DNA from: Clostridiaceae bacterium
GTDB taxonomy: Bacteria; Bacillota; Clostridia; Oscillospirales; Acutalibacteraceae
DNA: 32,180 nt
Assembly (NCBI GenBank): GCA_016296885.1
Contig: JAEDHT010000021.1
Location: forward strand, 1-32,180
Direction of reading: 5' to 3'
The translations under genes were made by a program, and so were the position numbers. Positions 26,601-32,180 of this stretch are shown here, piece by piece. Every line of letters starts with the position of its first letter. Within the stretch, counting starts at the first letter, position 1. Under the pieces are notes generated by a model that saw only the letters and a program-made list of their open reading frames with translations, had not been told where the DNA came from and made no database searches.

Positions 26601-27959
26601 CATGACAATGTGTTTAAGGCCGGCACCATCGCCACCGTGGCAGATAAGACTGCAATAGGTTTTGCAAAAAAATATTCAGATGTTAAGGGTGTTCGAATAA
26701 ACAGAGCAGAGGAACTACGACTGGCATCAGGATGCACAGGCGCAAAGCGCACCACCGGTCAGCATCCGGGAGGAATGGTTGTTGTGCCAAAGGGTATGGA
26801 AATTTACGATTTTTGTCCTGTTCAGCATCCTGCAAACGACCAGAAATCAGACAATATAACAACCCACTTCGATTTCCACTCTATACATGACACCATATGT
26901 AAGCTGGATGAGCTTGGCCATGATGTGCCGACGATATATCATTATCTGGAAAAGTTCACAGGAATATCTGTGATGGATGTTTCGATGAGTGACAAGGATG
27001 TTATATCGTTATTCACATCTACCAAGGCGTTGGGTATTGAGCCGGAAGATATAGATTCACAAACAGGTACATTTTCTCTGCCGGAGGTGGGTACAGGATT
27101 TGTGCGACAGATGCTTTTAGAGTCACAGCCAAAGACATTTTCAGACCTTCTTCAGGTTTCGGGACTTTCTCATGGTACTGATGTGTGGATAGGTAACGCA
27201 CAGGACCTTATCAAAGATGGTACCTGCACTATTTCAGAGGTTATAGGAACGCGTGATAGCATCATGACTTATCTGATGCACAAGGGACTAGATCCGCAAA
27301 TGGCATTTAAAATCATGGAAATAGTGCGAAAGGGCAAAGCTACAAAATTGCTCACAGAGGAGCATATAAATTCCATGAAAGAGCATAATGTGCCACAGTG
27401 GTATATTGACTCCTGTATGAAAATTAAATATATGTTCCCTAAGGCTCACGCAGCCGCTTATATGATTGCTACTTTGCGTCTGGGATGGTACAAGGTGCAT
27501 AAGCCTATGGAATATTATGCTGCCTATTTCACTGTGCGAAGTGAGGGTATCAACGCAGAAGTAGTTATTGGTGGCAAAGAAGTTGTAAAAAACAGGATGG
27601 ATTTTATCAAGCAGTTGGGATATGAAGCCACTGCTACAAATAATCAGGAGTTTTCTATGCTTCAGATTGTTAATGAAATGCTTGCAAGAAAAATTAAATT
27701 TTTGCCGATAGATATATTCAAGTCTAAGGCGAAAGAGTTTGTAGTGGAGGATGATGGAATCCGATTGCCATTCTCCACTGTGGAAGGACTTGGTATAACA
27801 GTAGCAGAAAGCTTGGAGCAATGCGTGAAAGAACATGAGATAATTTCTATTGAGGATGTTATGATTCATGCTAAGGTTTCTAAGACTTTGATAGACAGAA
27901 TGATCGGTCTGAAAGCCTTTGGCGATCTGCCTATGCAAAGCCAGATTTCAATGTTTTAA
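23646..27959 (+). CDS. polC: DNA polymerase III alpha subunit, Gram-positive PolC, with degenerate exonuclease region
   Basis: About 1437 residues. Main leading-strand replicase of Firmicutes. Seen in order: N-terminal domain; OB fold (about 230-335); PHP domain with HLHTNM, ITDHG, YGTEAY and, after the insertion, CDVHF; polymerase with zinc finger CPNC...CPVC, the catalytic PDIDLNFSGEYQ, the TTGQHPGG segment and KYMFPKAHAAAY. The 3'-5' exonuclease normally inserted in PHP should show DxETTG, HNxxFD and HRAxxD. Here the matching stretch (24987-25400) reads MFDRNDSK, VTDLNDIN and TIDTSLQKS and is shorter, so proofreading is probably lost. The ATG at 23646 is preferred over an in-frame TTG at 23631, as it fits the family start. 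The reading frame is otherwise intact. Confidence 0.96.
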   Translation: MAKVNYVFDDYISEDFPGAVGKGNVVSVDIKTNERKMYLKISFDYFVPTAQLETAERIIVNSKLQLLSASISPLFPSECFKVEYFQDIVSRLKRNNASLNGVFNDAQVRVDGGVLYIKLAHGGKNLIDLLNINEQLIKLIENEFGLSFVIKYEGVTEVDQDSAVQIEHKETEIEREKREQIVEYMEEYTDSLRDKNDGVTIVNNTVREVEVRTEEFMLPRPVLSILKPVYGKTISSADGLVPISSLNSESGIVMIWGEVFFKEDKLTRKGDKKIYNISITDYTGSITLKIFEKVDNCGALDGLKKGMPIVVRGMCEFDKFDNDTVITVKDIASTEKVKVVDNEPEKRVELHLHTNMSQMDAVTAPAALIERAANWGHKAIAITDHGVAQAFPEAMNTVESINAKRKKAAEEMGQEPDLFKVIYGTEAYFVNDIVDCVYGESEKTIKDESVFLMFDRNDSKVTGFSAVRAADGNVIASTEHNDLADDNEVLDKICEFAVDGSVFIVTDLNDINYLQEITKENQDRLNFTYIDIMTLSRVLLTDLSADDIMSVAEYLHLTDDKTIDTSLQKSLLLVEIYKLLCQRLENDYQIKEISRINTGILDKDLKSIKYFHQIILVKNKVGLKNLYKLISKAHLEYFYRRPRIPKSELIKHREGLIIGSACEIGELFRAIVDGKPDEELIKIASFYDYLEVQPIGNNMFMYRDGKVDSVEKLKDFNRKVVELGEKLGKPVVATCDVHFMDPHDADYRKVLMAGQGFTDFDIQAPLYFRTTKEMLGEFSYLGEEKAYEIVVKNTNMIADMIDYVRPIPEGVFPPFIDGAEEQLTTITWKRAKDKYGDPLPKIVEDRLNKELDSITKYGFSVLYMTAQKLVADSEAHGYLVGSRGSVGSSFVATMSGISEVNPLCPHYICPNCKNSEFITDGSYGSGFDLPEKNCPVCGTKYQQDGHEIPFETFLGFKGDKTPDIDLNFSGEYQSYSHRYTEELFGHDNVFKAGTIATVADKTAIGFAKKYSDVKGVRINRAEELRLASGCTGAKRTTGQHPGGMVVVPKGMEIYDFCPVQHPANDQKSDNITTHFDFHSIHDTICKLDELGHDVPTIYHYLEKFTGISVMDVSMSDKDVISLFTSTKALGIEPEDIDSQTGTFSLPEVGTGFVRQMLLESQPKTFSDLLQVSGLSHGTDVWIGNAQDLIKDGTCTISEVIGTRDSIMTYLMHKGLDPQMAFKIMEIVRKGKATKLLTEEHINSMKEHNVPQWYIDSCMKIKYMFPKAHAAAYMIATLRLGWYKVHKPMEYYAAYFTVRSEGINAEVVIGGKEVVKNRMDFIKQLGYEATATNNQEFSMLQIVNEMLARKIKFLPIDIFKSKAKEFVVEDDGIRLPFSTVEGLGITVAESLEQCVKEHEIISIEDVMIHAKVSKTLIDRMIGLKAFGDLPMQSQISMF

Positions 27960-27994
27960 ATTAAATGTATTAATTACAAGAGGTAAGTTTTATT

Positions 27995-29302
27995 ATGAAA
28001 AAAGAAAATTTCAAAAATTATCTTTTATTTTTGCTCACGGGTGCGGCTGTAGTTTTGATTTTGTTAAATTTCAACGTGGTGTGGGCTGTGTTGGAAAAAA
28101 TTATTTCTGTGTTATCGCCATTTATAGCTGGTTTAATCATTGCGTATGTGGTTAATATGCCTTATAACTGGCTCTACCACAGAGTTTTTGTCGGACTGGG
28201 CGATGAGAAAAACTTTAAGGGACGCTTACGAAAACCACTTTCGCTTATATTATCATTTCTGTTTTTTGGCGGTGTGATAGCATTTGTAATATGTATAATT
28301 GTGCCTGAATTGAGCAAAAGTATAGGCGTATTGCAGGAAAACATGGACGATTACATACTCGGAGCCAATAAATTGCTTGAGGATGTGCTCCCAAATATCG
28401 GTTATAAATATAGCGACAAAAATGATTTGCTAAAGCCACTCAATGATTTTTCAAAATTTTTGGGTGCTCAGGATATAAACAGCTTGGCATCTGATTTTAT
28501 GAAGCTTATTTTCCCACAGCTTTATGATATTACAAAAAATATTACAATGACCTTGTATAATATAATAATCAGCACTGTTGTTTCTGTATATTTACTTGCA
28601 TCAAAGGAAAAACTTTTATCACAGAGCAAAAAAATATTGTGTGCTTTGTTCAAAGAAAAACAGTTAAAATATCTGTTTAAGGTTGGCAGAACCTCAAACG
28701 AGATGATAAGTCGCTTTATATGTGGTAAGGTTATTGATTCAGCAATTATTGGTGTGCTATGCTTTATTGGTCTTACTATCTTTAAGTTCGATTTTGCAGG
28801 ACTTATATCAATCGTTGTCGGTATTACAAATATAATTCCATTTTTTGGCCCTATCATTGGCGCTGTACCATGCGTAATATTGCTATTACTTGTAAATCCG
28901 ATTAAAGCATTGTGGTTTATCGTATTTATACTTGTGTTACAACAAATAGATGGCAATATACTAGGCCCGAAGATTTTGGGAGAGACTATTGGCATGGATG
29001 GAGTTTGGATTATGTTTGGTGTACTTATTGGTGGTGGACTTTTTGGCCCGGTGGGAATGTTGCTCGGTGTGCCTGTGCTTGCTGTGATATATCTCTTTGT
29101 GAGTGAGCACGTAAGAAACAAGCTTGAGCAGAAAAACTGCACAGTGCACGCACATATAATAGACTATAACGGAGAAACTATACGAACATCTTCCGATGAG
29201 AAGAGAAGTGCTTTTGCTAATATTTTCAGAGGGAGAAAAAATTCTTCTGACAAGACAAATGAACCTGAAAAGCTTGAACAAAAGAAAACAAACCAAAAAT
29301 AA
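27995..29302 (+). CDS. AI-2E family permease (YtvI/PerM type)
   Basis: 435 residues. Polytopic membrane protein of the TqsA/PerM/YtvI superfamily, whose members export or exchange small solutes; the substrate here is unknown. Seen: about eight hydrophobic segments, the family hallmarks PFIAGLIIAYVVNMP near the N terminus and the GLFGPVGMLLGVPVLA-type segment with DGNILGPKILGE before it, and a basic, Lys-rich cytosolic tail of about 60 residues. An AGAGGTAAG ribosome binding site is present. It lies 35 bases after polC and 27 before trxB. Confidence 0.92.
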   Translation: MKKENFKNYLLFLLTGAAVVLILLNFNVVWAVLEKIISVLSPFIAGLIIAYVVNMPYNWLYHRVFVGLGDEKNFKGRLRKPLSLILSFLFFGGVIAFVICIIVPELSKSIGVLQENMDDYILGANKLLEDVLPNIGYKYSDKNDLLKPLNDFSKFLGAQDINSLASDFMKLIFPQLYDITKNITMTLYNIIISTVVSVYLLASKEKLLSQSKKILCALFKEKQLKYLFKVGRTSNEMISRFICGKVIDSAIIGVLCFIGLTIFKFDFAGLISIVVGITNIIPFFGPIIGAVPCVILLLLVNPIKALWFIVFILVLQQIDGNILGPKILGETIGMDGVWIMFGVLIGGGLFGPVGMLLGVPVLAVIYLFVSEHVRNKLEQKNCTVHAHIIDYNGETIRTSSDEKRSAFANIFRGRKNSSDKTNEPEKLEQKKTNQK

Positions 29303-29329
29303 CGTTTTTATAAAAAAGGTGGTGAGAGA

Positions 29330-30262
29330 ATGTTTGATTTAGCTGTGATAGGCGGAGGACCCGCCGGAATAACAGCGGCGATTTATGCCGTTAGAGCAGG
29401 GCTAAGTGTAAAGATTTTTGAGTCAGATACAGTGGGTGGTCAAATTGTGTCAACAGCTAGTGTGGAAAACTACCCCGGCTGTGCCAATATGGAGGGCTGG
29501 AAGCTGGCTAACCAAATGAAAGCACAGATAGATGATATGAATATCGATGTTTGCTATGAAAAGGTGGTTAATTTGAAAAGTGGCGAGGACATAAAAACCA
29601 TAGTAACAGACAAAAACGAATATCAGTGCCACGCTGTGATAATAGCCAACGGATGCAAACGTCGTCAGCTTGGATGTAAAGGTGAAAAAGAGCTATTGGG
29701 CAAGGGAGTGTCTTACTGTGCAGTCTGTGATGGTGCTTTTTTCAGAAAGAAGACCGTTGCGATAGTAGGCGGGGGAAACACTGCCTTGGAGGATGCCATA
29801 TATCTTTCAAAAATATGCGAAAAGGTGTATGTTGTTTATCGTGGTCACAAACTCCGAGCAGAGCAGTATCTTGTAGACGCAGTGAAAGAAAAGGAAAATG
29901 TGGAATTTTTGTATAACACTCAGGTTACCGAAATATGTGGAGAAGACAGAGTGTCATCTGTTAATCTTAAAGATACAAAGAGTGGTGCAGAAAGCCGTAT
30001 GGACATAAATGCTGTGTTTATAGCTATTGGTTTAGAGCCGGATAATGGTGTTTTTAAAAATGCTGTAAAGCTCGATGAATACGGTTATATTATAGCTGAT
30101 GATTCTTGTGTAACTAGTGAGTCGGCTATCTTTGCAGCCGGAGACACACGCACAAAATCACTCAGACAAATTGTAACAGCCTGTGCTGATGGCGCCATAG
30201 CTGCCACGCAGGCACAAAAAATAATTTATCATAAAGGAAAGAGGGAAAAAGTATGTCAGTAA
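29330..30262 (+). CDS. trxB: Thioredoxin reductase
   Basis: 310 residues. FAD- and NADPH-dependent reduction of thioredoxin. Seen: the FAD-binding GGGPAGITAA, redox pair C130-x-x-C133 in YCAVCDG, NADPH-binding GGGNTALEDA, and the second FAD motif FAAGDTR. An AAAGGTGGTGAGAG ribosome binding site is present. It overlaps trxA by 10 bases, so reductase and substrate are made together. Confidence 0.97.
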   Translation: MFDLAVIGGGPAGITAAIYAVRAGLSVKIFESDTVGGQIVSTASVENYPGCANMEGWKLANQMKAQIDDMNIDVCYEKVVNLKSGEDIKTIVTDKNEYQCHAVIIANGCKRRQLGCKGEKELLGKGVSYCAVCDGAFFRKKTVAIVGGGNTALEDAIYLSKICEKVYVVYRGHKLRAEQYLVDAVKEKENVEFLYNTQVTEICGEDRVSSVNLKDTKSGAESRMDINAVFIAIGLEPDNGVFKNAVKLDEYGYIIADDSCVTSESAIFAAGDTRTKSLRQIVTACADGAIAATQAQKIIYHKGKREKVCQ

Positions 30263-30585
30263 TAGAATTGACAAGCAAAAATTTTGATGAGGTTATAAAC
30301 AATGATTCTAAGCCGGTTTTGGTGGATTTCTGGGCAGGATGGTGTGGCCCATGTATGATGCTAAAGCCTGTGGTACATGAAGCCGCTGATGAGAGGGACG
30401 ATTTCGTGTTTTGCAGTGTTGATGTAGACGAACAGGGTGAACTGGCTGAGAGATTTTCTGTGATGAGTATACCTACATTGATTATATTTAAAAATGGCCA
30501 AATAATTGAAAAGACACAGGGTGCGATGTCGAGAGATAAGCTTGATATGTTACTTGATTCTTGCATTGCAGGTAAAAATAATTAA
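30253..30585 (+). CDS. trxA: Thioredoxin
   Basis: 110 residues. Disulfide reductant of the cytosol. Seen: the active site WAGWCGPC (C31, C34), where the usual WAxWCGPC form is kept, and the cis-Pro in MSIPTLIIF. It starts within the 3' end of trxB, with GAGGGA upstream. After the stop there is only an A/T-only hairpin (30582-30606), a weak terminator at best. Confidence 0.97.
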   Translation: MSVIELTSKNFDEVINNDSKPVLVDFWAGWCGPCMMLKPVVHEAADERDDFVFCSVDVDEQGELAERFSVMSIPTLIIFKNGQIIEKTQGAMSRDKLDMLLDSCIAGKNN

Positions 30586-30613
30586 AAAATTAACAAAATT
30601 TTTTAAAAAACTC

Positions 30614-30642
30614 TTCCAATTTAGGTAATTATGTGATACAAT
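30614..30642 (+). promoter_or_regulatory. Promoter and structured leader of hpf
   Basis: Poor -35 TTCCAA (30614-30619), 17-base spacer, -10 TACAAT (30637-30642) with extended TG. The transcript would begin near 30649. A hairpin TGTGG (30648-30652)/CCACA (30674-30678) lies at its 5' end, and an outer pair GGTAAT/ATTACC (30624-30629, 30681-30686) spans promoter and leader. AGGAGG lies 9 bases before the hpf start. Confidence 0.6.
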
Positions 30643-30707
30643 CGGTTTGTGGAAAGGATTTGATATATAATTCCCACAAGATTACCCAAAATAGGAGGCA
30701 CTGAGTT

Positions 30708-31247
30708 ATGAAAATTAGTATTACAGGAAGAAAAGTTAATCTTAGAGATAATTTTAAGGAGAGAGTTGAAAAAAAGCTTTCAAAATTTGAACGTATGTTC
30801 GGAGAAGATGCTCAAGCTCAGGTAACTGTTACACTTGAAAAGAACCGTCAGACGGTTGAAGCTACTATAAATAATGATGGCATGATTTATCGTGCTGAAA
30901 ATACAGCAGCAGAAATGAACGATGCTTTAGATCAGGTTGTATATTTGCTTGGCAGACAGATTCGCAGAAACAAAACTAAGCTCGAAAAGCGCCTCAAATC
31001 AGGCTCTATTGATGCATATTTGGTAGAAGAACCGGATCTTGAAGATGTGGAAGAAGAGCTTGAATATGATATTGTAAGAAAGAAAGAAATCCCTGTTAAG
31101 CCACTTACAGTTGATGAGGCTGTTTTACAGATGAATATGATCGGCCACAAGTTCTTTATGTTTACTAATGCTGATTCCGGCGATATCAATGTTGTTTATG
31201 TGCGTGAGAATGGCGCATATGGATTGCTTGAACCAAAGATGGATTGA
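30708..31247 (+). CDS. hpf: Ribosome hibernation promoting factor, long form
   Basis: 179 residues, the long form typical of Firmicutes. It pairs inactive 70S ribosomes into 100S dimers in stationary phase. Seen: the N-terminal ribosome-binding domain (about 1-100, beginning KISITGRKVNL), an acidic Glu-rich linker, and the C-terminal dimerisation domain (about 125-179) with VVRKKEIPVKPL, HKFFMF and NVVYVRENGAYGLLEP. A strong AGGAGG and its own promoter suggest regulation separate from trxA. Confidence 0.97.
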   Translation: MKISITGRKVNLRDNFKERVEKKLSKFERMFGEDAQAQVTVTLEKNRQTVEATINNDGMIYRAENTAAEMNDALDQVVYLLGRQIRRNKTKLEKRLKSGSIDAYLVEEPDLEDVEEELEYDIVRKKEIPVKPLTVDEAVLQMNMIGHKFFMFTNADSGDINVVYVRENGAYGLLEPKMD

Positions 31248-31292
31248 TTGCTTAAAAATCAACTGAAAATTAAATAATTAGATAATTAAAAT

Positions 31293-31326
31293 GCCCGATA
31301 TCAGGTGATTTCACTTGATATCGGGC
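31293..31326. repeat. Palindromic hairpin after hpf (copy 2 of a repeated element)
   Basis: GCCCGATATCAGGTG and CACTTGATATCGGGC form 15 bp with one G-U pair and a 4-base loop, flanked by A/T tracts. The core ATGCCCGATAT...ATATCGGGCATT is the same as at 19991-20023, while the inner bases differ with pairing conserved. It may act as the hpf terminator, though the T-run is poor on the + strand. Confidence 0.75.
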
Positions 31327-31391
31327 ATTAAATATGGAGCTGTCGCATTTAGGTTATATGCACAAATAAACGAGGCTGTTATCAAAATCAG

Positions 31392-31409
31392 CTCCCTCTG
31401 ACGAGGGAG
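31392..31409. repeat. Short palindrome CTCCCTC-TGAC-GAGGGAG, likely fragment of a dispersed intergenic repeat
   Basis: A perfect 7-bp hairpin with loop TGAC in the non-coding stretch before the IS element. From memory, similar CTCCCTCTGACGAGGGAG palindromes are common between genes in Ruminococcaceae and related Clostridia. The flanking sequence looks incomplete, as if cut by the insertion. Confidence 0.45.
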
Positions 31410-31419
31410 GTGGGCAGGT

Positions 31420-32180
31420 TATAATACGAAGTGCAACACTAGTAAAAAAATAGACAATATACGCTCCAAGGTGTAAAATGTAAATTACCACAAATACAAG
31501 AACACGGAGGAGAGTATATTGTCATACACACATTTTACACTAAACGAAAGAAAATATCTACAAAAACTTTTATCCGAGGGTAAAAGTTTTCGAGAAATTG
31601 CAGCTATTTTAGAACGAAGTCCATCAACTATCAGCCGTGAAGTCAAAAGAAATCGTGCCAAATACAAGCCAAAGGGAAAAATCTTAAACAAATATTGGTA
31701 CAATCACTGGCGAGCAGAAAATTTATATATTCGCCGCCGTAGAGAGCAGCAAAGGAGAGCTCTGCAGGAAAATACTCCGGAATGGAATTTTATTATAGAG
31801 GGATTAAAGAAATTCTGGTCGCCGGAAGCAATTTGTGGAAGGTGGAAACTTTTAAACCCTAACAAGAAACCACTGTGCATATCAACAATATATCGATACA
31901 TTAAAAGGGGTGAATTGCCTGATATATCAGCAAAAAAGCATCTACGACGAAGAAACAAACGCAAACAAACCAGAAATGCTAACTACAACACCATACATCC
32001 AGACCGTATTATTCCCGAATGGACAAGTGAGATAAAATCACGCATACGCATAGGTGATTGGGAGGGCGATACGGTTTACGGAGCCGTAGGAAAAGGACTA
32101 TTAGTAACGTTGGTTGATAGAAAAACTAGGGAAACGCTGAATAAATCAGTATTTAGATCGATATATAAGCGATGAAGCTA
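31420..32180 (+). mobile_element. IS30-family insertion sequence, left part (runs off the window)
   Basis: The extent is set by the transposase gene and by a candidate left end near 31425-31440, where the string GAAGTGCAAC occurs, which resembles IS30-type terminal repeats. The right end lies outside the window, so neither inverted repeats nor target duplication can be checked. The left boundary is approximate. Confidence 0.6.
31519..32175 (+). CDS. IS30-family transposase, N-terminal part, frame closes early (possible frameshift)
   Basis: 218 residues; intact IS30 transposases run about 310-380. Seen: an N-terminal helix-turn-helix (about 7-45, LNERKYL...REIAAILERSPSTISREVKR), a second DNA-binding region, and the first catalytic Asp in GDWEGDTV. 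The remaining acidic residues of the DDE site are missing because the frame stops at 32173-32175. A TTG start is supported by GGAGGAG 6 bases upstream. After about 32145 a different frame reads INQYLDRYISDEA, which looks more like a continuation than the present tail SVFRSIYKR; one extra base near 32140-32147 would explain it. The window ends 5 bases later, so this cannot be settled here. Confidence 0.8.
   Translation: MSYTHFTLNERKYLQKLLSEGKSFREIAAILERSPSTISREVKRNRAKYKPKGKILNKYWYNHWRAENLYIRRRREQQRRALQENTPEWNFIIEGLKKFWSPEAICGRWKLLNPNKKPLCISTIYRYIKRGELPDISAKKHLRRRNKRKQTRNANYNTIHPDRIIPEWTSEIKSRIRIGDWEGDTVYGAVGKGLLVTLVDRKTRETLNKSVFRSIYKR

Noticed and set aside
27288..27938. 216-codon reading frame on the minus strand inside polC
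   Set aside because: It lies wholly within the conserved polymerase region, and its translation is rich in His, Cys and Phe like an antisense shadow; no ribosome binding site.
28522..29142. 206-codon minus-strand frame opposite the AI-2E permease
   Set aside because: Antisense shadow of a membrane protein gene, of low-complexity composition (Ile, Ser, Thr, Pro), with no independent support.
30582..30606. A/T-only hairpin after trxA considered as a full terminator
   Set aside because: A stem with no G-C pair and no distinct T-run beyond the arm is too weak to call with confidence.
1..32180. CRISPR arrays and tRNA or rRNA genes
   Set aside because: No regularly spaced direct repeats and no cloverleaf or rRNA-like sequence were seen in any non-coding stretch.

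Overview
The window looks like a chromosomal segment of a low-GC, gut- or rumen-type Clostridia bacterium, most likely near Ruminococcus (Oscillospiraceae). The grounds are a Gram-positive PolC replicase, the Firmicutes-style holB-ricT pair, an ispG-polC neighbourhood, long-form HPF, and a secreted lipase-like protein with a C-terminal dockerin. The species cannot be fixed from sequence alone.

Layout. Bases 33-10772 are transcribed leftward and about 11265-32175 rightward, diverging from a roughly 490-base intergenic region. The left end (33-7569) is a three-gene defence operon, visibly more A/T-rich than the housekeeping genes: a type III methyltransferase (Mod), its restriction subunit (Res), and a STAND/NACHT NTPase with an N-terminal Mrr-like nuclease domain. 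Upstream of it is a housekeeping operon: an M29 aminopeptidase, an RlmD-type rRNA methyltransferase and a small unknown protein. The divergent intergenic region holds promoters for both sides and, between them, a free-standing rho-independent terminator that points to an unannotated small RNA.

Rightward, holB and ricT overlap. They are followed by two small surface or unknown genes and the dockerin protein, then a glycolytic cluster (pgk, tpiA, gpmI). Next is a closely packed run, probably one long operon from 20133: a ComM/YifB-type ATPase, a membrane protein, ispG, polC, an AI-2E-family permease, trxB and trxA. hpf follows with its own promoter. The right edge carries palindromic repeats and an IS30-family element whose transposase reading frame closes early and may be frameshifted.

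Main points for a second look: (1) the Mrr-like nuclease-NACHT protein in one operon with a complete type III restriction-modification system; (2) the proofreading exonuclease region of PolC, which seems to have lost its catalytic motifs while the PHP and polymerase motifs remain; (3) the orphan small RNA unit; (4) a hairpin and short reading frame just upstream of tpiA; (5) a dispersed palindrome present at two gene ends.
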